Positions 1-8,661 of a DNA stretch of 64,000 nucleotides are shown piece by piece (position 1 is the stretch's first letter; each line of letters starts with the position of its first letter). Position numbers and translations under genes: made by a program. The notes beneath the pieces were generated by a model, which was given only the letters and a program-made list of their open reading frames with translations, ran no database searches and was not told the DNA's origin. Origin of the DNA: Chitinophaga oryziterrae (GTDB lineage Bacteria; Bacteroidota; Bacteroidia; Chitinophagales; Chitinophagaceae); NCBI RefSeq assembly GCF_009758125.1, contig NZ_WRXO01000011.1, positions 1 to 64,000 on the forward strand. Reading direction: 5' to 3'.

Positions 1-19
1 GTTTTACGGTTGTGCAATT

Positions 20-122
20 TGGCCCAATGACCTCCGAAATAGATCGTTTAATTTTGGCCCAATGATTCCCGAAACGGGTGGCCCAGTATCACCGAAATCG
101 ATGGCCCAATGGCCTCCGTTCT
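20..122. repeat. Array of four degenerate ~21-bp repeats, probable IS21-family element end
   Basis: Four imperfect direct repeats start at 20, 55, 79 and 102. Each opens with TGGCCCA and carries CCGAAA, or a variant of it, about 12 bases later. Several short internal repeats close to a terminus are typical of IS21-family ends, and similar TGGCCCA..CCGAAAT units occur in Bacteroidota IS21 elements; that comparison is from memory. No transposase is visible, so the body of the element would lie left of the window. It could also be an unrelated short repeat array. Confidence 0.45.
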
Positions 123-202
123 AGACAATCTAAAGTCATGGTTTATAAAGATAGACTAACAATCGTTTTTTTAGTAGAGAAATTGGAAACAAAATTTTTT
201 AT

Positions 203-430
203 ATGGAAAAGAAGCGAATCAGGCTGGCTAAAGTGCATGGTCGTAGCCAGGAAGTACAGAATATTTATGGTGATGACCGCTCCGGTTATCGTGCAGTACC
301 GTGGTTGCGAATGGGAGGTTTATGGATGGAAAAGCTTGGTTTTAAGGTAGGAGATCCTATAGAGGTTAGGGTAGGGCACGGTAAACTGGTCATTAAAAAG
401 ATAACAGGGCGTGGGGATCATAAACACTAA
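203..430 (+). CDS. SymE-like small protein (AbrB-fold type I toxin family)
   Basis: This 75-residue basic protein has the SymE-family core near residues 33-66: a PWLRMGGLWMEK segment, then GFKVGDPIEVRV, then KLVI. In E. coli SymE is an SOS-induced protein with an AbrB-like swapped-hairpin fold, controlled by the antisense RNA SymR. Bacteroidota carry many SymE-like genes whose toxicity is untested. The start at 203 gives the expected length; a longer frame begins upstream, but it is a different frame that runs through the repeat array. No Shine-Dalgarno site is visible, as usual in this phylum. It sits between a probable IS end and a long inverted repeat, which suggests accessory DNA. No antisense RNA could be confirmed from sequence. 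Confidence 0.7.
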   Translation: MEKKRIRLAKVHGRSQEVQNIYGDDRSGYRAVPWLRMGGLWMEKLGFKVGDPIEVRVGHGKLVIKKITGRGDHKH

Positions 431-539
431 GTAGCAACTATAGCAAACGCTGTCATTACGAACTAAAATAAGATTAGCTCTTTACAGGAAAAATATCCAG
501 TTAATCTGTTGATTGTTAACAAAATAAGTCCAAACAATA

Positions 540-716
540 ATGAAACACTATCTGCTTAAAACAAACAAAGAAGAGTTAAATATCATAGGGGTAAACCCGG
601 AAGATGAAATAGCATTCCATGCGGCATATGGAAAAGAGATCATCTTCAGTGGAGACAATATCCAGGAATTGCTGATCAGGTGGCGTCAGTTATTAAAGGA
701 GCCGCCTGGCGGGTAA
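540..716 (+). CDS. Small hypothetical protein, 58 aa
   Basis: An ATG at 540 opens a 58-codon frame ending in TAA at 714-716. The product is acidic and amphipathic, starting MKHYLLKTNKEELN and ending in a helix rich in Leu, Arg and Lys followed by PPGG. It lies 109 bases downstream of the SymE-like gene on the same strand. No domain is recognised. Codon use looks normal and the frame is clean, but at this size a chance ORF cannot be excluded. It could be a partner gene of the SymE-like protein, though only proximity supports that. Confidence 0.4.
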   Translation: MKHYLLKTNKEELNIIGVNPEDEIAFHAAYGKEIIFSGDNIQELLIRWRQLLKEPPGG

Positions 717-783
717 TAATTCCTCTACCGGATCATTCATTAGTCAAAAACATTAGGGAGTGTGCGGAGAGTGTTCGGGAAGT

Positions 784-901
784 CTCTATATGTAGAACAT
801 ACTTTGAACATACGTCGGAGATAGCTTGAACATACTTTGGTCGGTTCGGAAATGGCCAAAGTATGTTCAAACTATCTCCAACGTATGTTCTACATATAGA
901 G
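784..901. repeat. Long imperfect inverted repeat (~48-bp arms)
   Basis: The left arm 784-842 pairs with the right arm 854-901 around an 11-base loop. There are three mismatches, and a 10-base insertion (803-812) in the left arm that duplicates the neighbouring GAACATAC motif. GAACATAC and its complement GTATGTTC together occur five times in the structure. Weaker complementarity continues outwards to about 753 and 925. The 717-1078 gap holds no other gene. Possible identities are a palindromic mobile element (MITE or REP-like), a structured RNA, or a terminator region for the small genes upstream. Confidence 0.6.
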
Positions 902-1078
902 TCTCCCCGATGTCTCACACTGTAGACATACTGTTTGTTCTCCCTCTTTGCAGTTAGAATAGCGTCCACCTCAGATAGTAACTGTTATCATTCATTGCTA
1001 TGGCGAAGAGCGAAATTATTTTCATGATTTGGGTGATCTTGCGTTTATAATAATAGATCCATTAATTTACCTGCTATT

Positions 1079-4000
1079 ATGAAATATATTCTTTTCATAC
1101 CTTGTTTGATTTTGTTGCCCCATGTAGCTATTTCGCAGCAAAGTGACCTTAACTTCGTGAATTTCAGCAGTGAAGATGGCCTGTCGTCCAATACTGTTAC
1201 GGCTATAGTGAAGGATAGATATGGGTATATGTGGTTTGGGACAGACGATGGTCTTAACAAATTCGACGGAGTTAATTTCTCGGTTTACAGGCACAAAGAA
1301 AGCGATACGACCAGCATTGGCGCCAATTCAGTACTTGCAATGCACGAAGACCGGTTGGGCAACCTTTGGATCGGAACAAATACGACGTTATCTCTTTATA
1401 ACCGTAAAAAGGACTGCTTTATTAATTATCAGTTCACTTTAAATAATACAGCACGTACCCTGTTCAGTGATCATTTAGGCAATCTATGGGTGGGAAGTTA
1501 TATTGGCCTGTTTATGCTCGATCCCCGGACCGGGAAAACGACCCGGTATATCGCTAACGCCGGCAGGCCCGGGCAGCTTGTGTCAAATATCATTACCTGC
1601 ATATTTGAAGACAGCAGGCACCGGTTATGGGTAGGCGGAAACGCAGGATTGTACCTTTATCAAAGAAGTACGAATGATTTTAAACATTTTTCGCATAATC
1701 CGGCAGACTCGCTGTCGATTCCGGATAATTCGATAAAGGCAATAACAGAAGATCTTAACGGTAATTTGTGGATTGGCAGCGACGATGGTGGTTTAAGTAT
1801 GTTACGGCCCGATGGAAAAGGGTTCCGTAGTTACAGGCATAGCAAAACAGATAAGCAAACACTGAGCAGCAACTGGGTTTGGGCAATCGCAGCAGAGAAT
1901 CCAAACAGCTTATGGGTAGGCACAGAAGAAGGACTGAACATCTTCGATCTGCAGAAAAAGACATCGCGCAGGGTGGAGCATGATGCCAGGAACAGGTATA
2001 GTTTACACGGCAAGTCCATCCGAAGTATCTATATAGATGAGAAGGGTATTTACTGGGTCGGGACGTATCAGGGCGGCGTTAGCAAATATGATAAGAACCT
2101 CACTTTTTTTAACCTTCGGAAGAGCGATCCCTTTGACCCAAAGGGATTAACAGCTCCGATCGTAACTTCTTTTTCTGAAGATAAGAATGGAGATATCTAT
2201 GTAGGAACGGATGGTGGTGGTATCAATTTGTATCACAGAGGTACCGGTTTGTTCGATCATCCATTGTTCTATGGACAAGGTAAACCTCCGGCAGTTCTCG
2301 CACTGGAACGGGCAGATGGTGAGCTTTGGATCGGGACGTTTATGCAGGGCATATACGTGCTTAATATCCAAACAGGCAGGGTAAGACATTACATGAAAGG
2401 TGACGGTCCGCAAGATCTTTCCGGTAATGATATTTTTTGTCTTAAAAAGGACCACAAAGGAAATATCTGGATTGGCACTAACGGAAACGGTGTGAACATC
2501 TATGATCCCGTATCAGGAGAATTTCGCCGCTTTGATCAGGACCGCAAGTATCCCGATGATATTAAAGTGTTGACCCGCGGTTTTATCCGGACAACCGAAG
2601 AGGATAAAGCCGGCAATATCTGGATCGGTACGATGGGGGCTGGTATAGTGATGCTTGATCCTTCCCTTGAAAAAATCAGGGTGTTTAACCATATGAACAG
2701 CAGCCTGCCGGCCAACGAAGTACAGACCATTTATGCGGGTGATAACGGCCGGATCTGGGCTGGCACACACGGAGGAGGATTATGCCTGTTCGACACCCAT
2801 ACTCAGAAATTTATCCGTTACTCTGAACAGGAGGGAGCACCCAATGCTGTCATTTATAAAATACTGGAAGACGATGCTGCCAAAATGTGGGTTAGCACTA
2901 ATAAGGGTATCAGCAGTTTTGACCCGCTAACCGGAAGATTCAAAAACTATTTTCATTATAACGGCATACAGCGAAGTACATTCTGCCTGGGGGCAGGACT
3001 CAAAACAAGCAAAGGAGAACTGTTTTTTGGTGGGTTGGATGGATTTAACTATTTCAATCCCAAACTATTAAATTATAATAGGAACATACCTAAGATAGTG
3101 CTTACCGACCTGAGGATCGCCAATAGTTCAGTGATACCTGGCGACAAAGCTGCGATCAGAGAGCATATTTCAGTGGCTGATGAGATAAGGCTGGACTACA
3201 GGCAGAATTTTTCAATAGACTTTACAACGTTGAACTATACGGCACCGCAGGAAAGCAGGTACTCATATATGTTGCAGGGCTTTGATAAAACCTGGAATGA
3301 CATAGGCACGTCCCGGACGGCAACATTTTCTAATTTGCAACCCGGGAAATATGTCTTCCGGGTAAAAGCAAGTAGTGATGACGGTTCATGGAATACCGGG
3401 GAAGCGACTATGGATATTTATGTAAGGCCTCCTTTCTGGCTTACTGTATATGCATATGTTTTCTATGTGCTTACAGCGGGACTTATCTTATGGGGGTTGC
3501 GCTACCGCGGTATTCGAAAACTGAAAAATAAGTTTGCACTTGAACAGGAACGTCTTCAGATCAGGCAGGACATGGAACTGGAGAGGAGAGAGGCTGAACG
3601 GTTGCGTGAATTTGAGCAGGTCAAGATCAAATATCTCACCAATTTAAGCCACGAATTCCGGACACCGGTGTCTCTGATCATAGCTCCTGTTGAAAAGCTG
3701 ATCCAGCAGGAACAATGCGAGGAAAAACTGGGGCAGCTTAACCTCATGAAACGCAATGCCAGGCGGCTTTTAAACCTGGTAAATCAACTGCTGGACTTCC
3801 GCAGGCTCGAAGAACAGGAACAAAAAATTAATCTTACGGAAGGCGAGATCGTATCCTTTATTGGAGAAGTACTGGAATCATTTAAAGATATTTCTGAACG
3901 CAGGCAGATCAATTTCTCGTTTACAAGTACCCTAAGCCGTTTTTACACGGTCTTTGATAAAGATAAAATTGAGCGGATACTGTTTAATCTTTTGTCCAAT

Positions 4001-5173
4001 GCCTTTAAATTCACAGCGAAAGGTGGCCGGATATCGCTCAGCATTGACCACGATCCGGTTTCGGGTCTCAAAATCGTGGTTGCCGATACCGGTATCGGCA
4101 TGACTCCGGAAGTGCAGGAGAAGATCTTTACCCGGTTTTTCCAGGGCGACAATAATCCCGCCATACTGAACCAGGGTAGCGGTATTGGTCTCTCCATTAC
4201 CCTGGAGTTCGTGAAAATGCACGGCGGTGTAGTAAATGTTGAAAGCATACCCGGAAAAGGAAGCATTTTCACTGTTCAACTACCTTTGGAGCCGGTACAG
4301 GAACAACCTGATAATATAGATCAACCGGCGATGAGCACAGGTGAACACGTTGAGACCAGCGGCCAGCCCGGAGCTGGTCCCGGATTGGAACAACAGGCTA
4401 CTGAAAGACTGACCGTGCTGCTGATCGAGGACAATGACGATTTTAGATACTATCTGAAAGATAATTTAAAACCATTTTACAAAATCGCAGAGGCGGCAGA
4501 CGGGAAAGAAGGATGGCAAAAGGTACTTTCTGTTCATCCTCACGTGATTGTGAGCGATATTAATATGCCATATATGGACGGCATACAGCTAAGCCAGAAA
4601 ATTAAAGCAGACAAAAGGACAAACCATATCCCGGTTATTCTGTTAACAGCGCTGACTGGCGACGCTTCCCAGCTAAAAGGTCTCGAAACAGGCGCCAGCG
4701 ACTACCTCACCAAACCCTTTAATTTTGATATATTAAATGTCAGGATCAGGAACCTGTTATTGCTGAATCAAAGTTTGAAGGACACCTACACCCGTCAATT
4801 AAAGGTAGTGATGCCTGCTGCTGAAGTGGAATCGGAAGACGAAAAATTCCTGCTGAAGATTACACAATATATTGAGGCCAACATTAACAGCAGTAATCTG
4901 ACAGTGGAAGAATTAAGTAAACACCTTTTTATGAGCCGTGCGTCATTGTACAATAAGATGGTACAATTGACCGGTGAAACCCCTGTAGAATTTATCCGGT
5001 CCATTAAACTGAATAAGGCTGCCGACTTTTTGGAAAACAGCGATATGAAAATTGCACAGATCGGCTATGCTGTCGGATTTTCCACTCCCAATTATTTTGC
5101 CCGGGCTTTCAAAGCTAAATTCAACATTTTGCCTTCGGAATACCAACTTTTAAAAAAACGGACTGTCAATTAA
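1079..5173 (+). CDS. Hybrid two-component sensor kinase/response regulator with AraC output (HTCS)
   Basis: A single-protein two-component system of 1,364 residues. After a signal peptide (residues 1-20) come repeated WIGT/WVGT beta-propeller motifs (about 30-670), a Y_Y_Y domain (about 700-780) and one membrane helix (about 786-808). The cytoplasmic part has a HisKA domain with phospho-acceptor His858 in LSHEFRTP, an ATPase domain with an N-box near 970 and DTGIGM near 1004, a receiver domain (about 1112-1225, Asp1160, Lys1212), and a C-terminal AraC-type DNA-binding domain (about 1260-1360). In this family the periplasmic propeller binds an oligosaccharide and the AraC domain switches on the adjacent polysaccharide locus. 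The SusC gene begins 298 bases downstream, so the likely target is the xylan locus at 5472-12894. Confidence 0.95.
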   Translation: MKYILFIPCLILLPHVAISQQSDLNFVNFSSEDGLSSNTVTAIVKDRYGYMWFGTDDGLNKFDGVNFSVYRHKESDTTSIGANSVLAMHEDRLGNLWIGTNTTLSLYNRKKDCFINYQFTLNNTARTLFSDHLGNLWVGSYIGLFMLDPRTGKTTRYIANAGRPGQLVSNIITCIFEDSRHRLWVGGNAGLYLYQRSTNDFKHFSHNPADSLSIPDNSIKAITEDLNGNLWIGSDDGGLSMLRPDGKGFRSYRHSKTDKQTLSSNWVWAIAAENPNSLWVGTEEGLNIFDLQKKTSRRVEHDARNRYSLHGKSIRSIYIDEKGIYWVGTYQGGVSKYDKNLTFFNLRKSDPFDPKGLTAPIVTSFSEDKNGDIYVGTDGGGINLYHRGTGLFDHPLFYGQGKPPAVLALERADGELWIGTFMQGIYVLNIQTGRVRHYMKGDGPQDLSGNDIFCLKKDHKGNIWIGTNGNGVNIYDPVSGEFRRFDQDRKYPDDIKVLTRGFIRTTEEDKAGNIWIGTMGAGIVMLDPSLEKIRVFNHMNSSLPANEVQTIYAGDNGRIWAGTHGGGLCLFDTHTQKFIRYSEQEGAPNAVIYKILEDDAAKMWVSTNKGISSFDPLTGRFKNYFHYNGIQRSTFCLGAGLKTSKGELFFGGLDGFNYFNPKLLNYNRNIPKIVLTDLRIANSSVIPGDKAAIREHISVADEIRLDYRQNFSIDFTTLNYTAPQESRYSYMLQGFDKTWNDIGTSRTATFSNLQPGKYVFRVKASSDDGSWNTGEATMDIYVRPPFWLTVYAYVFYVLTAGLILWGLRYRGIRKLKNKFALEQERLQIRQDMELERREAERLREFEQVKIKYLTNLSHEFRTPVSLIIAPVEKLIQQEQCEEKLGQLNLMKRNARRLLNLVNQLLDFRRLEEQEQKINLTEGEIVSFIGEVLESFKDISERRQINFSFTSTLSRFYTVFDKDKIERILFNLLSNAFKFTAKGGRISLSIDHDPVSGLKIVVADTGIGMTPEVQEKIFTRFFQGDNNPAILNQGSGIGLSITLEFVKMHGGVVNVESIPGKGSIFTVQLPLEPVQEQPDNIDQPAMSTGEHVETSGQPGAGPGLEQQATERLTVLLIEDNDDFRYYLKDNLKPFYKIAEAADGKEGWQKVLSVHPHVIVSDINMPYMDGIQLSQKIKADKRTNHIPVILLTALTGDASQLKGLETGASDYLTKPFNFDILNVRIRNLLLLNQSLKDTYTRQLKVVMPAAEVESEDEKFLLKITQYIEANINSSNLTVEELSKHLFMSRASLYNKMVQLTGETPVEFIRSIKLNKAADFLENSDMKIAQIGYAVGFSTPNYFARAFKAKFNILPSEYQLLKKRTVN

Positions 5174-5295
5174 ACAGAGCTAAGTTGACTATTCACACCT
5201 GCACGCATTTACAAGGACTTCCCTACCTGTAAAAAATCTACCCGTTTAAACATTTGTGCTATTCATTTTTACAAATGAGCCATGGCTCTTGCAGG

Positions 5296-5318
5296 AGTCA
5301 GGCTACATTCGCCTGACT
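5296..5318 (+). terminator. Hairpin downstream of the HTCS gene
   Basis: AGTCAGGC at 5296-5303 pairs perfectly with GCCTGACT at 5311-5318 across a 7-base loop and is followed by an A/T-rich stretch. It probably ends the regulator transcript and separates it from the SusC operon. A 12-bp perfect palindrome (GAGCCATGGCTC, 5277-5288) lies just before it, and CATTTGT/ACAAATG half sites lie near 5251-5277; either could be a regulator site, but this is untested. Confidence 0.55.
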
Positions 5319-5471
5319 GATTTAATAATATAAATTCCACTAATTGTCATATTGACATTAAAGCGACAGGAAAGTATTTGGTTTGACCCTTAGTTGACCA
5401 CGTTGATGCCATGTGTGCAAAGAATGCATTTTAGGTGCTTGCATTTTACAAATTGAAATAAAACCACGATT

Positions 5472-8400
5472 ATGAACTTTTCGGTTACGCACAGCTTCCA
5501 AAAAGCGTCAACCTCCTTTACATTCCTATTGGGGAAAACGATGCTGCCTTTTTTATTTATTGTTTTACTGACACCCTATGCAAAAGCACAGAATATAAAT
5601 GTTGCCGGGCGCATTATCAGCGACAACGGAACAGGTATTCCAGGCGCAAGCGTCCGGGTAAAGGGCGCCGGAACGGGTGTTCTGAGTGATAATGAAGGCT
5701 TTTTCAAACTCGCAGCGCCGGCTACGGGAACACTGGTGATTTCTTCGGTAGGATTTGTGCCGCGGGAAATAGCCATCAACCACCAAACGACTGTTAACGT
5801 GACACTAAAATCTACAGTCAGTGATCTGGAACAGGTGGTGGTTATAGGATATGGTACAGCAAAGAAAAAGGATGTGACAGGGGCGACGGTCTCTGTTAAG
5901 GGAGAAACATTAAGGGAAATAGGTGCGCCCAATGTTTACAACCAGCTACAGGGAAGAGCTGCGGGCATTGATATTGTAAGCAATAGTTCAAGTATAGGTA
6001 CTGGCGGGGAGATCAGGATCAGGGGCAACCGTTCCCTTGCATCGGGTTCCAGCAGTAATAATGCCCAGAACGGCCCTTTACTGGTGGTAGATGGCATACC
6101 TCTTTCAGGTGGCAGTATTAATGATATCAATCCCAGTGATATTGCAAATATTGATATACTGAAAGATGCATCCGCGACGGCCATATACGGGTCGCGGGGA
6201 TCAGGAGGGGTTATTATCATTACTACAAAAAGAGGCAGGGCCGGTAAGCCTGTTACCAGTTATGACGGCTATGTAGGGATTTCGCAGGCGATGGGTACCT
6301 ACGACCTTTTTAACGGCCAGGAATATGCGGCTTTCAAAGAAGCCGCAAAACAAGGTCAGCCGAATCCAAACAATCCCCACCCAAATGCACTTACCCCAAT
6401 TGAAAAGGAAAACCTGGCCAATGGTGTTAATACGGACTGGCAGAAACTTTTACTGACCACAGCTATCCGGACAGATCATAATATCAGTGTTGCCGGTGGT
6501 AATGAGACAACCTTGTACAGTTTCGGGTTCGGTGTCTTTCGTGAAACAGGTATTATACCGGACCAGCGCTTTGACCGCGGATCAATTCGTATCGCGATTG
6601 ATCACAAGATGAGCAAACGCATAAAGGTAGGATTGACAACCACCAATATAATGAGTTGGGCCAACCGTATTAATACGAACGCCTTTGGCTCGGCAACCAG
6701 GCTAAGCCCACTGTATCTTCCTTATAACGCTGACGGTAGTATTAACCTCCAGCCCGCCATACAGCAGTCCAATGATGCCAACCAGATAAGCCCACTTACT
6801 TCCATCGGCAATAATGATAAGATCAAAGCCCGAACACGCAGGTTCAGAACATTGACAAATGTGTATGGAGAGCTTGAAATCATAGAGGGACTGAAGTTCA
6901 GGACCAGCCTGGGGCTCGACTGGATACAGACCATGAACAATAACTATACTGGCCCGGGTACCGTGTTTAATACGAACCTTACCACTGCCGGGGCCACACT
7001 AAGCCAGTCGAACGATGAAACATGGAGCTATACTGTCGACAACTCGCTTACCTATGAAAAGACCTTCGCAGAGAAACATAAGATACAGGCAACAGCGTTG
7101 CACGAAGTGGTAAAAAACTTTAATCAGAGCCAACAGTTCAACGGACAGGGCGTACCGGCGGACTATATACAGGACTATAATTATCAATTGGTGAACTCGT
7201 TGACGGCAAATTCGTCCGGCTACAGCGATCGGGGGCTGCTATCTTATATGGGGCGCGTGTTCTATTCTTATGACGACCGGTATATGTTAACAGCCACAGT
7301 AAGGACCGATGGCGCTTCCGTACTGGCTCCCGGCAATCAATGGTTTACATATCCTGCACTATCTGTGGGGTGGAATCTGAGTAACGAACGTTTTATGCAC
7401 AACGTGCACTGGGTAGACAATCTTAAATTAAGGGCCGGATGGGGCGTGAGCTCAAATCAAACGATTGCACCTTATACAACTATAGGAAGCCTGTCTTCCA
7501 ATTTCTACAACTATGGTTCCGGCACTTCTTCCAATGTGAACCTCGTGTCAGGTTACCTGATCAACACATTGCCCAATCCTCATCTCACATGGGAATCTAC
7601 CAGGGGATACAATATAGGTTTGGACTTTGGATTCTTTAATAATCGTTTGAGCGGAGCCATCGAATATTATAATGTCAATACGAGAGACATTCTGCTGAGC
7701 AAGGAATTGCCACGAAGCGTAGGAGCTAACTCAGTACTTGTCAACCAGGGGAAAACAGCCGGTCATGGCCTGGAATTAACGCTCAGCAGCCTGAATGTAA
7801 AAAGTCGCGCCGGGTTTACATGGAATACGGATCTGAATTTCTCCATGGCAAGGGAGAAGATCGTAGCCCTGCAACCCGGATTGACACAGGACATCGGCAA
7901 TGGCTGGTATGTGGGACAACCGCTGACCGTAATTTATGACGTAAAAAAAACCGGGATATGGCAACTTGGCGAAAAAGACAATGCCGGAAAGTATGGAGCA
8001 GCTCCAGGGGATATCAAGATACAGGATGTTGACGGTAATGGAACAATTGGTGCTGAAGACCGCCAGGTGATCGGCAATTTTCAGCCAGACTTTGTATTTG
8101 GGTTCACTAATCGTTTCGCCTATAAAAACTTCGATCTGAATATTGTAACGTTTGGGCGTATCGGACAAACGGTGGTTGTTACCTATCTCACTGCTGATGG
8201 TGGTGCAGCCGGTTATCCTTTTTTTATGAACAGCCGTGTCAACCAACATAAAGTGAATTACTGGACACCGGATAATCCCACCAATGATTTCCCCCAGCCT
8301 GATGCAAGCAGGGATGCTTTACAGTATACGTCCACTTTGTCTTACCGCGACGGCTCTTTTATAAAGATAAGGTCTGTCAACCTGGGATACAATCTTCCTT

Positions 8401-8642
8401 CAAAGATTACAAATAAAATGGGCCTTAGTTCGCTTCGGTTATACCTGGCCGCTCAGAACCCGTTTATCCTCTGGGCCCCCCTTGTGCGTGACGGACTTGG
8501 TATTGATCCGGAAGGTAATGGCAACGGCAACGCAGTAGGTTCTACAGCGGGAGGAACACCTGTAACGGGCAGGGCTATTACGGTAGGCATGGGCGTACCT
8601 CCCACACGCCAGTATATGTTTGGTGTAAACGTTAAATTCTAA
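5472..8642 (+). CDS. SusC-family TonB-dependent outer-membrane transporter
   Basis: This 1,056-residue protein starts with a long basic leader and a hydrophobic signal ending in YAKAQ (about residue 40). It continues with a CarboxypepD_reg-like domain (about 42-120), then a TonB plug with the SusC signatures VVVIGYGTAKKKD and DASATAIYGSRGSGG (about 120-260), then the beta-barrel to the C-terminus. SusC proteins import oligosaccharides through the outer membrane using TonB energy, capped by a SusD lipoprotein. The partner SusD gene follows after 19 bases. It lacks the N-terminal STN domain found in the second SusC of this window, consistent with control by the HTCS upstream and not by a sigma/anti-sigma pair. 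Confidence 0.95.
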   Translation: MNFSVTHSFQKASTSFTFLLGKTMLPFLFIVLLTPYAKAQNINVAGRIISDNGTGIPGASVRVKGAGTGVLSDNEGFFKLAAPATGTLVISSVGFVPREIAINHQTTVNVTLKSTVSDLEQVVVIGYGTAKKKDVTGATVSVKGETLREIGAPNVYNQLQGRAAGIDIVSNSSSIGTGGEIRIRGNRSLASGSSSNNAQNGPLLVVDGIPLSGGSINDINPSDIANIDILKDASATAIYGSRGSGGVIIITTKRGRAGKPVTSYDGYVGISQAMGTYDLFNGQEYAAFKEAAKQGQPNPNNPHPNALTPIEKENLANGVNTDWQKLLLTTAIRTDHNISVAGGNETTLYSFGFGVFRETGIIPDQRFDRGSIRIAIDHKMSKRIKVGLTTTNIMSWANRINTNAFGSATRLSPLYLPYNADGSINLQPAIQQSNDANQISPLTSIGNNDKIKARTRRFRTLTNVYGELEIIEGLKFRTSLGLDWIQTMNNNYTGPGTVFNTNLTTAGATLSQSNDETWSYTVDNSLTYEKTFAEKHKIQATALHEVVKNFNQSQQFNGQGVPADYIQDYNYQLVNSLTANSSGYSDRGLLSYMGRVFYSYDDRYMLTATVRTDGASVLAPGNQWFTYPALSVGWNLSNERFMHNVHWVDNLKLRAGWGVSSNQTIAPYTTIGSLSSNFYNYGSGTSSNVNLVSGYLINTLPNPHLTWESTRGYNIGLDFGFFNNRLSGAIEYYNVNTRDILLSKELPRSVGANSVLVNQGKTAGHGLELTLSSLNVKSRAGFTWNTDLNFSMAREKIVALQPGLTQDIGNGWYVGQPLTVIYDVKKTGIWQLGEKDNAGKYGAAPGDIKIQDVDGNGTIGAEDRQVIGNFQPDFVFGFTNRFAYKNFDLNIVTFGRIGQTVVVTYLTADGGAAGYPFFMNSRVNQHKVNYWTPDNPTNDFPQPDASRDALQYTSTLSYRDGSFIKIRSVNLGYNLPSKITNKMGLSSLRLYLAAQNPFILWAPLVRDGLGIDPEGNGNGNAVGSTAGGTPVTGRAITVGMGVPPTRQYMFGVNVKF

Positions 8643-8661
8643 TCCTGAAACTTAGTTTAAA

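Noticed and set aside
733..969. 78-codon minus-strand frame across the inverted repeat
   Set aside because: It is generated by the palindrome; the protein has no family features.
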